Shown: positions 8,201-16,439 of the stretch, one piece after another | Position numbering within the stretch: position 1 is the stretch's first letter | Layout: every line of letters starts with the position of its first letter | Assembly: GCA_029938605.1 (NCBI GenBank) | Contig: JAOZUO010000062.1 | Coordinates: forward strand, 6,668-43,219 | Length of the DNA stretch: 36,552 nt | Direction of reading: 5' to 3' | Source: Deltaproteobacteria bacterium | GTDB taxonomy: Bacteria; Myxococcota_A; Polyangia; HGW-17; JAJRWW01 | Position numbers and translations under genes: made by a program | The notes under the pieces: generated by a model | What the model saw: the letters and a program-made list of their open reading frames with translations, nothing else | The model's database searches: none | Told to the model about the DNA's origin: nothing

Positions 8201-10870
8201 TTACGGCAGGTCTTCGGTGAGGATGCGGATGGAGCGGGCGGGCACCGAGAGGGGGGCGCCGCCGGTGACCTGGGTCTGGGTGACCTGCTCAGTGAAGCTG
8301 CCCGCGGGAAGGCCCGAAATGGAGGCCGTGGCCGAGGACTTGTTGATGAGCACGTAGACATCATGCTCCGCGCCGCAGCCGGTCATCTTATAGGCATAGG
8401 TGTCGGCGCCGGGCGTGACGGTCTGGCGATAGCCGCGCCGCAGAGTGACGTGGTCCGTGCGGATCTGGATGAGCCGGGTCACCAGATCCCGCAGGTTCTG
8501 CTGGTGGGTGGAAAGGCCTGTCCACTGCATCATGCGCCGGTTGTCCGGATCGCCACCACCGGCCAGGCCGATCTCGTCGCCGTAGTAGATGAGCGGGACG
8601 CCGCGGTTGGTGAGCATGACGCCAAAGGCCAGCCCCAGCCGCTCGTAGGGCTCGGCGTTTGCGGGCTGGGTGTAGGCGCCGGGGTTCCAGCCGTTGCCCA
8701 CGCTCGATCCCTCGTAGCAGTTGCCCCCGAACCCGCCATTGGCGAAGTGGATGGCCCGAGGGATGTCGTGGTTGCCGATCCAGGTGGACATGAGCGCACC
8801 GGCCGGATAGAAGGCGTCGTTGCCATTCATCCAGGAAAAGAGGGCGTTCAGGTCCTGGGACCCTGAGAAGAACGTGTCGCAAAGCTGCAGCCGGAGCGGG
8901 AAGTCGAACTGCCCGTCGAGCATGGTCTGGGGGTTGATGTAGGCGGCGAGTGCGCCCTGGTTGCCATAGTCGTAGGTCTCACCCACCAGATAAAAGCGGC
9001 CGCCCGTGGGCATGGTGAACTCGGCGTTGAGCGCCGCACGCAGGTCCGTGAGCCAATCGAAGGGCACGTGCTTGATGGCGTCCAGACGATAGCCGTCGAT
9101 GCCGTACTCCTTGGCCCACCAGATGGCGTCGTTCACCGACCAGTCCCGCGCGTTCGGCAGGCTGAATTCGAAGGGCGGCAGGTAGTCCGTGAAAGCGCAC
9201 CGGGTGCTCCAGGTGGGGTTGTCCCAGTTGTCGGGCGCACACAGCACGATGTCACCGTTGGTGTCAGTGGCGAACCACCCGTTGTTGTCCTCGTAGAGAC
9301 CGGAGTCGATGTCCACGTGATTCATGACGTAGTCGAACAGGACGTACAGGCCGCCGGCGTGGGCGGTGCCAATGAGATTGTGCAGATCCTGGGACGTCCC
9401 AAGACGGCTCTCCACCTGGGGCGTGGGCACCGGGCTGTTGGGGTTCGAATAGTCGATGTTCGCCGGAGACGGCCAGTAGCCGTGGTAGGCCGAATACATG
9501 TGCGAGTCGCTGCCCGGGTCGATGGCCGCGCCGGCGGTGTTGCGGTTCTCGTAGGGGGCAGACAGCCAGATGGTGTTCACGCCCAGGTTCTCCAGGTACG
9601 TCATCTTCTGCTCTACGCCCTGCCAATCGCCGCCCTGATAGTCCGCCTCGAAGTCCACGCCGGACACGGAGTCGCGGCTGTTGTCGCTGTCGTAGAACCG
9701 GTCCACCATGGCGAAGTACATGACCGCGTCCTCCCACTGGAACACCGCGGGATCGCCGCATAGCGAAGGCGGGGGGCAGTCGCTCGGACAGCTCACGTAG
9801 GTCTCCCCCGCGTCGCAGACGCCATCGTTATTACAGGTGCCGGGGGCGCCGCCCGTGGTGATGGTGATCACCTGGCTCACCGCGCCCGGATCCGCGGGGT
9901 TGTCCGTGGGAACGGTCTGGTTGGCCAGGGACTGGCCATCCTCGTTCACCAGGCGGGCGAACAGCGCGATGGTGGTGCCCGCCGCGGGCGGCCCGCCAAA
10001 GAGGGAGGTCAGCGGGATGGCCGCCTCGAAACCGCTGGTCCCGGTCACCACGTCTCCAGCGACCCAGGGGAAGTTCGTACCGTCCAGGCCGATGTTGCGC
10101 CAACCGGCATCGTCGCTCATGGCTCCCTGGATAGAGGCCATGCCCTTGGTGCCCACGGCCCAGTCCGCCTGCCAACTCGAATCCGTGCAGGCGATGTCGG
10201 CGCTGACGCTGTTGTCCAAGGCTCCGGAGTTGTCCGTGGCGCCGGCGATGGAAGGCAGCCCCACGCTAGTGGGGCCGTAGTCCGTGTCGATGTACACCAC
10301 CAGGGAGTTGGCGGACTCCACAAAGCCGACTACGCCGATGTACAGGTTGTTGGCGTCGTAGGCCACGTAGAGATCCGTGAGCACATTGGCGCCCCAATCC
10401 GAGGCGGTGGTGTCAGCTCCCACGTGCTGATCCGAGGTCCAATCGCCGGTGGACTCGGTGACGTCGCCATCCAGGGTGGGCGTGCCGAAATACACGTCCG
10501 TGTCGACCACGCACTGAGTCCCGTCGATGTGATACCCCAAGGAGCACTGATTACAGAAGGTGCCGGTATAGCCTAGATCGCACTCACACCGGGCCACGCC
10601 GCCATCCTCCACACAGGAGCCATGAACACCGCAGTCCAGGTTCTCGCAACCACCGGTGCTGTTGTAGTTGGTGTTGTAGTTATAGTTGTAGTTGGCGTTG
10701 GTCCCGCCGTTGTTGTTGTTGTCGCTGGTGTTCCAATTCTGGGCGTTGTTGTTGTCACCGATGGGTCCCGGCGAGCCACACCCCACGACCAACAGCGCAC
10801 CCGTCACAAAGAGAACGGATGCGGCGATGGAACGACTCATCTTCTCTATTTTATTCTCAGGCTTGCCCAT
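8201..10870 (-). CDS. Secreted GH13 alpha-amylase lipoprotein with EGF-like domain
   Basis: The protein hydrolyses alpha-1,4-glucans outside the cell. The start at 10870 (MGKPENK) is chosen because an AAGGAG ribosome site lies ten bases upstream; a longer frame from 10924 would read through the operator. A signal peptide ends in lipobox VVGC with Cys31. Next come an Asn/Tyr-rich linker, an EGF-like six-Cys module, a beta-sandwich resembling CBM9-type sugar-binding domains, and a CNNDGVCDAGE Cys motif. The GH13 barrel has DYVMNHV, GYRLDAIKH (nucleophile Asp597), VGETY (acid/base Glu631) and IGNHD (Asp702). A C-terminal beta domain finishes the 889-residue protein. It is divergent from the TrmB-type regulator, implying sugar-controlled expression. 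Confidence 0.93.
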   Translation of the reverse strand: MGKPENKIEKMSRSIAASVLFVTGALLVVGCGSPGPIGDNNNAQNWNTSDNNNNGGTNANYNYNYNTNYNSTGGCENLDCGVHGSCVEDGGVARCECDLGYTGTFCNQCSLGYHIDGTQCVVDTDVYFGTPTLDGDVTESTGDWTSDQHVGADTTASDWGANVLTDLYVAYDANNLYIGVVGFVESANSLVVYIDTDYGPTSVGLPSIAGATDNSGALDNSVSADIACTDSSWQADWAVGTKGMASIQGAMSDDAGWRNIGLDGTNFPWVAGDVVTGTSGFEAAIPLTSLFGGPPAAGTTIALFARLVNEDGQSLANQTVPTDNPADPGAVSQVITITTGGAPGTCNNDGVCDAGETYVSCPSDCPPPSLCGDPAVFQWEDAVMYFAMVDRFYDSDNSRDSVSGVDFEADYQGGDWQGVEQKMTYLENLGVNTIWLSAPYENRNTAGAAIDPGSDSHMYSAYHGYWPSPANIDYSNPNSPVPTPQVESRLGTSQDLHNLIGTAHAGGLYVLFDYVMNHVDIDSGLYEDNNGWFATDTNGDIVLCAPDNWDNPTWSTRCAFTDYLPPFEFSLPNARDWSVNDAIWWAKEYGIDGYRLDAIKHVPFDWLTDLRAALNAEFTMPTGGRFYLVGETYDYGNQGALAAYINPQTMLDGQFDFPLRLQLCDTFFSGSQDLNALFSWMNGNDAFYPAGALMSTWIGNHDIPRAIHFANGGFGGNCYEGSSVGNGWNPGAYTQPANAEPYERLGLAFGVMLTNRGVPLIYYGDEIGLAGGGDPDNRRMMQWTGLSTHQQNLRDLVTRLIQIRTDHVTLRRGYRQTVTPGADTYAYKMTGCGAEHDVYVLINKSSATASISGLPAGSFTEQVTQTQVTGGAPLSVPARSIRILTEDLP

Positions 10871-10891
10871 TGCGTAGTAACTCCTTATAGA
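10863..10891 (+). promoter_or_regulatory. Predicted promoter of the TrmB-type regulator gene
   Basis: TTGCCC at 10863-10868 and TATAGA at 10886-10891 are 17 bp apart on the plus strand. The -10 box lies in the centre of the palindromic operator, so binding there would block the regulator's own transcription. The -35 box overlaps the first codons of the amylase gene. Confidence 0.5.
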
Positions 10892-10898
10892 GTTACTA
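10875..10898. promoter_or_regulatory. Operator palindrome between amylase and TrmB-type regulator
   Basis: TAGTAACTC (10875-10883) and GAGTTACTA (10890-10898) are perfect inverted copies separated by six bases. The site covers the -10 region of both divergent promoters and the start of the amylase leader, including its ribosome site. Its position and symmetry fit a dimeric winged-helix repressor, and the adjacent trmB-like gene is the obvious candidate. Confidence 0.75.
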
Positions 10899-10924
10899 TT
10901 ACAACGCCTACAAGACAGGGTCAA
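10896..10924 (-). promoter_or_regulatory. Predicted promoter of the amylase gene
   Basis: On the minus strand TTGACC (10924-10919) and TAATAG (10901-10896) are 17 bp apart. Transcription would begin near 10889, inside the palindrome, giving a leader of only about 20 bases that starts just before the AAGGAG ribosome site. Confidence 0.6.
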
Positions 10925-10938
10925 GGAGCGATAGTCAA

Positions 10939-11781
10939 ATGGAACAGGATCTCACGCAGGCCATGAAAAGGCTCGGCTTCACCGCCAACGAGAGCCGCGC
11001 CTATCTGGCCCTGCTGCAAAGGCATCCCGCCACGGGGTACGAGATGGCTACCGCATCAGGGGTGCCACGGTCTGCCATCTACAATGTGCTGCGGAGCCTC
11101 GAACGACAGGGGCTCGTGAACGTCGTGCAGGAAAAGCCCGCGCGATACATTCCGGTACCACCCGAGCGCCTCTTCAACCTGCTGGAGTCACGGTTCGCGC
11201 GGAACCTCGACGAAGTCCGAGCTCGCATAGAAAACCTGGCGCAAACCCAAGACGAGGTCTCCACCTGGACGGTCCAGGGCTACACCGGGATGCTGGACGA
11301 AGCCCGACGCATCATCGGCGGTGCCCGGCAGGTGATCATGGCGTCGCTTTGGCAGCGGGAAGCCAAGGCCCTTCAGGACGCCCTCCTGTCCGCCCAAAAG
11401 GACGGGGCCGAGCTCGTCCTCTTCTCCTTCACTCCCCTCCCCGAGGGGTTGGGCACCCAGCTCTCCTACGACATCGCCGAGCCGGAGCTGGAGAGCTACT
11501 GGTCCCACCGCCTCATTCTCATCGTGGACCACGAGCAAGTGCTCATGGGCGGCGCCGAGGACAGCGAAGACAACCGCGTGGTCGTCAGCCGGGAAGAGCC
11601 CCTCATCGACGTAGCCCGCTCCAACCTCGTCCTGGACATCACCCTCTACGGCGAGCGCACCGATACCGACACCGCCCCCACAATCCAGCTCCTCACCGCG
11701 CCCCTGGCCCCCGTCGAAGAGCTCGTCTCCAACTCCCTGGCGAACCAAGCCCCCGCGTCAAACGCCAAGGCGATGTCCTAA
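10939..11781 (+). CDS. TrmB-family sugar-responsive transcriptional regulator
   Basis: The 280-residue protein has the N-terminal winged-helix domain of the TrmB family (residues 1-70: LGFTANESRAYLALLQRHPATGYEMATASGVPRSAIYNVLRSLERQGLV). A coiled linker follows, then the C-terminal TrmB/PLD-like effector domain (GARQVIMASLWQREAKALQDAL, then a DGAELVLFSF strand). Well-studied archaeal TrmB proteins repress maltose and trehalose uptake genes and are released by sugars. Placement beside a secreted amylase suggests the same logic here. Translation starts at 10939 after AAGGAG at 10923-10928. The gene is divergent from the amylase and shares its operator, so autoregulation is likely. The ligand is unknown. 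Confidence 0.9.
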   Translation: MEQDLTQAMKRLGFTANESRAYLALLQRHPATGYEMATASGVPRSAIYNVLRSLERQGLVNVVQEKPARYIPVPPERLFNLLESRFARNLDEVRARIENLAQTQDEVSTWTVQGYTGMLDEARRIIGGARQVIMASLWQREAKALQDALLSAQKDGAELVLFSFTPLPEGLGTQLSYDIAEPELESYWSHRLILIVDHEQVLMGGAEDSEDNRVVVSREEPLIDVARSNLVLDITLYGERTDTDTAPTIQLLTAPLAPVEELVSNSLANQAPASNAKAMS

Positions 11782-11942
11782 GCGGCCGCCGGCAAATACG
11801 CACACGCCCCCCACGTCAAGCTCACACCGTTCCTACAATCGGACTGTCCCGGTGGGCAACTCCGATCGTTTCTCTACATGCTGGCCAATCAACACGGCAT
11901 GCTTTAAGATCACAAAAACCGCAGTGCAGAAGGAGAGTAGTC

Positions 11943-12995
11943 ATGAATACGCGGGGAATCCTACACGTGCTGACGGCGGTGGTGCTCGCTGGCTGTGGCC
12001 CGACAAGCGGGGCCGGCGGTGATAACAACACCAGCGGTGATCAGGACGGCAGTACCTACAATCCGGACGGTTCGGTGCCCTACTGGGACTCGACCACCGG
12101 GCCCCAGGACGCCATGCCCGCCCCGAATTGGGACGCCTTCTTCGCCGAGGACCCTCCGCCGGAGTACTGTGGACCGGGAGACGCCGACGCGGCGGTTATG
12201 CCCGGCGGCACCCCGGAGTGCCCCGACGACAAAAATCGCGAGGGCTGCCCCTGCGCGCCCCACGGCGCCACGGCGCCCTGCTGGCCCGGGCTGCGCGTGG
12301 ATCGAGACCGGGGCATCTGCACCGACGGCGTGACCACCTGCGAGTACTTCAATGAGTTCATCGGCCAGTGGGGCCCCTGTGAGGGGTTCGTGTTGCCGGT
12401 GGAGGGTGCGACCCTGGGACCCGAGGCATGCAACTGCTTCTCCATGGGGAGCTGGGAGATCGACAACCTCTCCCCCTGCTTCATCACCTACAACGGCAGC
12501 GATATCTATGCAGTCTCGACCTTTGACGCAGGCGGCGGCGCCCAGTGCCCCACCAACATTTCCCAGACCCCGCCGCCCGCCCCCGAGCCTGGCACCGACT
12601 GGTCCACCAACCGCCTCAACGTGGACTGTGCCGGCCAGTACGAGCTGTGCTTTACGCTCCGGGCCGGCGACGAAAACAACCCCGATCCGGTGAATGACTG
12701 TATCGTGGTGAGTGTGTGCGTGGATGCCTGGTACGACACCCCCGGCGTAGTGCAGGACCTACCCAACCTCCCGAGCTGGACCTCCGCCAACTCCACCTGC
12801 GCCGCGCAGTTCGCCAACAGCGGCGGCTACGGCGAGATGTCCGTGCTGGGCCTCTCCATCGAGTGCGAAGACATCGACGACAACGGCAGCTCGTACATCT
12901 TCCACCGCATCGGCTACTGCCCGTTGTCGTGCAACACCAACCCCACCGCACCAGAGTGCGCGAACTGCGGCAACGGCGGGTCGGGATCTTTCTAA
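11943..12995 (+). CDS. Cys-rich lipoprotein of unknown function
   Basis: The frame is open well upstream, but the real start is the ATG at 11943, with AAGGAG at about 11930-11935 and a textbook lipoprotein signal (MNTRGILHVLTAVVLAGC, lipidated Cys18). The 350-residue product then has a Gly/Asn/Asp-rich linker and many Cys residues. One segment (NREGCPCAPHGATAPCWPG, then VDRDRGICTDGVTTCEYFNEFIGQWGPCEG) recurs in exported proteins of Myxococcota. The second half (VDCAGQYELCFTLRAGDENNPDPVNDCIVVSVCVDAWY) looks like a beta-sandwich. No enzyme motif is visible. About 160 bp of non-coding DNA separate it from the trmB-like gene. Confidence 0.75.
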   Translation: MNTRGILHVLTAVVLAGCGPTSGAGGDNNTSGDQDGSTYNPDGSVPYWDSTTGPQDAMPAPNWDAFFAEDPPPEYCGPGDADAAVMPGGTPECPDDKNREGCPCAPHGATAPCWPGLRVDRDRGICTDGVTTCEYFNEFIGQWGPCEGFVLPVEGATLGPEACNCFSMGSWEIDNLSPCFITYNGSDIYAVSTFDAGGGAQCPTNISQTPPPAPEPGTDWSTNRLNVDCAGQYELCFTLRAGDENNPDPVNDCIVVSVCVDAWYDTPGVVQDLPNLPSWTSANSTCAAQFANSGGYGEMSVLGLSIECEDIDDNGSSYIFHRIGYCPLSCNTNPTAPECANCGNGGSGSF

Positions 12996-13011
12996 GGCCC
13001 CGAAAGGGGCC
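12996..13011. terminator. GC hairpin between convergent genes
   Basis: GGCCCC and GGGGCC arms enclose a GAAA tetraloop directly after the stop codon at 12995 and before the flavodoxin stop. No T-tract follows on either strand, so it may be an RNA 3'-end stabiliser or a weak bidirectional terminator. Confidence 0.5.
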
Positions 13012-13022
13012 ATCGGCAACAG

Positions 13023-13469
13023 CTAACCCGCCAGCTTTTCCGCCAGGTTTTTCCCGTAGTCCTGGCAGGCTTTCAGACCATCGTCGGTACCAATGAAATC
13101 TTCCTTGAGGTTGAGCGCGCCGAGGTCCGACATGTCCATTTTGAATACGTGCTCCATGGTATCGGCGATCATGGGGCCGGCCTCACCGCTGTGGGTGTGA
13201 GAGGTGAAGGCGCCTCCGGCATTTCCCTTCAGCTCGGCCTTCTGCGCCGTAAACAGGAAGTTCTTCATGCCGCCGGTCATGTCCTTGTGATAGGTGGGGC
13301 AACCAAAGATGTAGCCGTCAAAGCCGGCCAGGTCATCGGCGCTCTTTATCTCCGAGATCTTCTTGGTGACGGCGGTAGCGCCGGAGAAACGGATCCCCTC
13401 CGCAATGTATTCAGCCATCTTGGCCGTATTTCCCGTGCGGCTGACATAAGCGATCATTACTTTCTTCAT
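13023..13469 (-). CDS. Flavodoxin
   Basis: A 148-residue flavodoxin. The phosphate-binding loop for FMN is SRTGNT at residues 10-15, after the first strand MKKVMIAYV. The isoalloxazine-side loops are GCPTYHKDMTGGMKNFL and the SHTHSGEAG region. Flavodoxins carry single electrons at low potential between redox enzymes. The ATG at 13469 has an AAGGAG site upstream. It follows the zinc-ribbon/AAA/TPR gene by 75 bp on the same strand and has no obvious partner enzyme nearby; the rubredoxin reductase is 5 kb away on the same strand. Confidence 0.92.
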   Translation of the reverse strand: MKKVMIAYVSRTGNTAKMAEYIAEGIRFSGATAVTKKISEIKSADDLAGFDGYIFGCPTYHKDMTGGMKNFLFTAQKAELKGNAGGAFTSHTHSGEAGPMIADTMEHVFKMDMSDLGALNLKEDFIGTDDGLKACQDYGKNLAEKLAG

Positions 13470-13544
13470 CTGAATGCTCCTTTTCCGGGGTCAAGAAATG
13501 AAAGGGTTAAAGACACCAGTTGCGCATCTGGCGACCGGGTCTGA

Positions 13545-16439
13545 CTACGACTCGGGAACGGGCTCCGGTGGTAGGATGTGCTCTCCGGTACCGAGGTCGT
13601 TGATCTTCTTGGAGACCGCTTCCCGAGCCTTCATACCGAGCTTCTGGAAGATGTGTCGGGCCTCCTCGAGCAGGATCTTCCCCCCGTCCGGGTTGCCGCG
13701 CTCCACGAGAAACTCGCCGTACTGGCTCAGGGCCTTGGCCAGCTCTGCCTGGTTGTCCAGCTCCCGAAACAGCTCCACGGCGGATGCGAAGTACTCCTTG
13801 GCGAGCTGGGCGGAGTCAGTGCCGGTGTCGTCAAAGAGCGTGGCTCCGTAGGCCTCCCCCAAAGCGAGCAGGGCGCGCCCCTCGTACTCCCGCATACCGG
13901 CCCGCTTCGCCACGTCCATGGCCTCCTCGGCGAGCTTCCGGGCCCGATCGGTGTTGCCCCCCTGGACCTCCAGATCGCTGATATTGCGCAGCGCATCAGT
14001 GAGTACCCGCCGGTCGTCCATGAGCCGCGCTAGCTGCACGGCCTCCTCCAGCCGCTGCCGCGCCTTGACCGTCTCGCCCATGGCGATGGCCGCCTCGCCG
14101 AGGTTGTTCAGCAGCATGGCTTGGTGGGGAATGGCGCCGATCTCCTCGGAGATGGCCAGCGCCTCCTGCCAAAGCTCCACGCCGCGCTCCATGCCGCCGC
14201 GGACGTAATCGATGATGGCCAGGGCGTTGAGCGACATGATCATGCCGTCCTGGTCCACCACCTCCCGTCGTAGAGACAGGGCCTCTTCGTGACAGGCGGC
14301 GGCCTCGTTGAGCAACCCCCGGTCGCGCTCGATGTTGCCGATGTTGGTGAGAGACACGGCGATGGATCGCGCATCCCCGATGCGGCGACGCTGCTCCAAG
14401 GACACGGAGCTCTTCTCCAGAGCCTCTTCGTAGTGCCCCTGGAGACGGAACACCTGGGCCACATCGTCCAGGGAACCGGCGATGCCACGCTGATCCCCTG
14501 CCTGATCGAACAGCGCCTGACCCCGCTCGAGGTACTGGATGGCCAGCTCCAAGTCCCCCTTCTGACGGTAGATACGCCCCATCTTGTTGAAAGCCACGCC
14601 GCCCTTGGAGCGGCTGTTCATGACCCAGCTCAGCCGCAGCATCTTTTCGAAGGCGGCCAGGGCGTCATCATAATCTCCTCGGAGCGCGTACACCGAGCCC
14701 ATGTCGTGCCACAGGTACATGCGCGTGCCCACGTCCTGCTCCGCCAGGCAAGCCAGCGCCTGGCGGTAGAGCCGAATGGCCTTGTCGTTGAGGTGCATCA
14801 CACGCGCCAGATCCGCCGCTCGGCGGTATCGCTGAGCCGCCGCGGATCCATCACCTGCCAACTCGAGGTGACGGGCTACCTCCTCTTGGTTCTCGGCGTT
14901 GCCTCCCTCCGGACGCAGCTCCAGCCACTGGGCGATGACCTGGTGGTAGTGACAGCGGTCCACCGCGTCGATGCGCTCGTATACCAGGTTCCAGATGGGC
15001 GGATAGGCAAAGCGGTACTCCCGCTGACCGCGGATCTGAGAGATCTCCGACTCCACGATGAAGCCGCGGGTCTGGTGTCGCGCCAACGCCTCGGCCACGG
15101 ACTGGTGGGTACGCTCGCCCGTGTCGGCGATGACATCCAGGTTCGGTCCGTCGGGCTCTCCAGAGGCGATGGAGCCCGATCGGATGAGCGCCACCACAGC
15201 CTCCAACCAGAAGACCTCTCCGCAGGCGGCGCACTTCTCGAGCACGAGGCGGTCCCCCTCGGCGAGGGACTCGAGCCGCTTGCTGATGATGCCCTCATGG
15301 GTGGCCGGGACAATGAGATCACTCATCAATTCGAGGTCAGTGCCCCAGGGGTCAGTGTCCGCATCGACGACGCCGGCCTCCAGCAACAGACGCATCATCT
15401 CCCCCACCAACCGCGGGCTGGCGTCGGGCCGGCTCCGTACGATGGCGAGGATCTCGTCGGGGATCTCGCCGCAAGGAGCAAGCAAGGCCTTGAGCAACTC
15501 CGCACTCTCCTCGACTTCCAAGGGGGGCAGATCGATCTGCACGGAGTCGAACTCCCCCTGCCCAAAGCGCGGGTGCAGATCCAGCATGGCATCGCGCCCT
15601 GCCAACAGCACCATGATGGGGCTGGAGCCAAGGCCCGCCGCCAGGTAGTGAAGCAAGTTGACCGTCTCGGGGGTAGCCCGCTCCATCTGGTCGAACATGA
15701 TCAAGACGGCGGACTTCTCGGCGTAGGCCGCCAGCAGCCTTCGCATGGCCATGAACATGCGCATCTCGAGCTGCGCCGGAGACGCCAGGAGCGGCTCGAG
15801 TACCGGGCTGCCGACGAAAGGCACCCGCATGAGCTGCCCCACGAGATGGGCCACCTCGGTCACACGCGACTCGGGGATCACCTCGGCGACCCCCTTCAGG
15901 ATGGCCTCCCGGCCCTCGTTAGAGGTCTGACCCTCGTGGAAATTGAAGAGCTGAGCCAGCACCCGGATGAACGCCACAAAGGGCGGAGCGCCATGACCAC
16001 CCGCGCGGCCGTATAGGATCCGGGGGGGGACCTCTTCGGAGCAACCCTCCTCCTTGAGATGTTCGGCGATCTGCGCCAACAGAGCCGTCTTGCCGAAGCC
16101 CGGCTTTCCCATCAATGTCACGAATTGGAAGGCGCGCCCGTTGCAGCACAGATCGAACCGCTCACGCAGCTGCTCGAGGACGGAGGTCCGGCCCACGAAG
16201 ACGCTCGCCAGATCGAGCCCGCTGGGCAGGACGGCGTCGGGCACCTCGAAGGTCTTGGATGTGAGGGACTGCGCGTCCAAGGCCGCCGGTGCTCGCTCCG
16301 TGCGACAGTGGATACAGATCTCGATGCCGTTGGGCACCTCGATGCCGCAGCCGTGGCAGTGCGGAGGCAGCTCTACGCCACAGACGGCACAGCGGATATT
16401 GTCGGGCTGAAAGGGGACGCCGCAGTTGGGACAGCTCAC
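13545..16439 (-). CDS. Zinc-ribbon/AAA ATPase/TPR signalling protein
   Basis: The 964-residue protein is read from GTG at 16439, giving MSCPNCGVPFQ. That start overlaps the deacetylase stop as GTGA and has a GGAGAG site. Two zinc ribbons come first (CPNC...CAVC and CHGC...CIHC, residues 2-45). An AAA/STAND-type ATPase follows, with Walker A GKPGFGKT at 111-118 and a Walker B-like SAVLIMFDQMERA strand. From about residue 530 to the end there are roughly ten tetratricopeptide repeats (for example ARSIAVSLTNIGNIERDRGLLNEAAACHEEAL). Similar AAA-TPR regions occur in bacterial adenylate cyclase and kinase fusions, but no cyclase or kinase domain is present. It probably senses a ligand or partner and assembles on ATP binding; the target is unknown. 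Confidence 0.85.
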   Translation of the reverse strand: MSCPNCGVPFQPDNIRCAVCGVELPPHCHGCGIEVPNGIEICIHCRTERAPAALDAQSLTSKTFEVPDAVLPSGLDLASVFVGRTSVLEQLRERFDLCCNGRAFQFVTLMGKPGFGKTALLAQIAEHLKEEGCSEEVPPRILYGRAGGHGAPPFVAFIRVLAQLFNFHEGQTSNEGREAILKGVAEVIPESRVTEVAHLVGQLMRVPFVGSPVLEPLLASPAQLEMRMFMAMRRLLAAYAEKSAVLIMFDQMERATPETVNLLHYLAAGLGSSPIMVLLAGRDAMLDLHPRFGQGEFDSVQIDLPPLEVEESAELLKALLAPCGEIPDEILAIVRSRPDASPRLVGEMMRLLLEAGVVDADTDPWGTDLELMSDLIVPATHEGIISKRLESLAEGDRLVLEKCAACGEVFWLEAVVALIRSGSIASGEPDGPNLDVIADTGERTHQSVAEALARHQTRGFIVESEISQIRGQREYRFAYPPIWNLVYERIDAVDRCHYHQVIAQWLELRPEGGNAENQEEVARHLELAGDGSAAAQRYRRAADLARVMHLNDKAIRLYRQALACLAEQDVGTRMYLWHDMGSVYALRGDYDDALAAFEKMLRLSWVMNSRSKGGVAFNKMGRIYRQKGDLELAIQYLERGQALFDQAGDQRGIAGSLDDVAQVFRLQGHYEEALEKSSVSLEQRRRIGDARSIAVSLTNIGNIERDRGLLNEAAACHEEALSLRREVVDQDGMIMSLNALAIIDYVRGGMERGVELWQEALAISEEIGAIPHQAMLLNNLGEAAIAMGETVKARQRLEEAVQLARLMDDRRVLTDALRNISDLEVQGGNTDRARKLAEEAMDVAKRAGMREYEGRALLALGEAYGATLFDDTGTDSAQLAKEYFASAVELFRELDNQAELAKALSQYGEFLVERGNPDGGKILLEEARHIFQKLGMKAREAVSKKINDLGTGEHILPPEPVPES

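Noticed and set aside
10875..10898. RNA hairpin controlling amylase translation
   Set aside because: The predicted transcription start lies inside the palindrome, so one arm would not be in the mRNA.
11349..11942. Upstream extension of the Cys-rich lipoprotein frame
   Set aside because: It overlaps the trmB-like gene in another frame; the lipoprotein signal and ribosome site at 11943 fix the start.
14289..16016. A 575-codon plus-strand frame
   Set aside because: It is antisense to the AAA/TPR gene and composed of shadow sequence without motifs.
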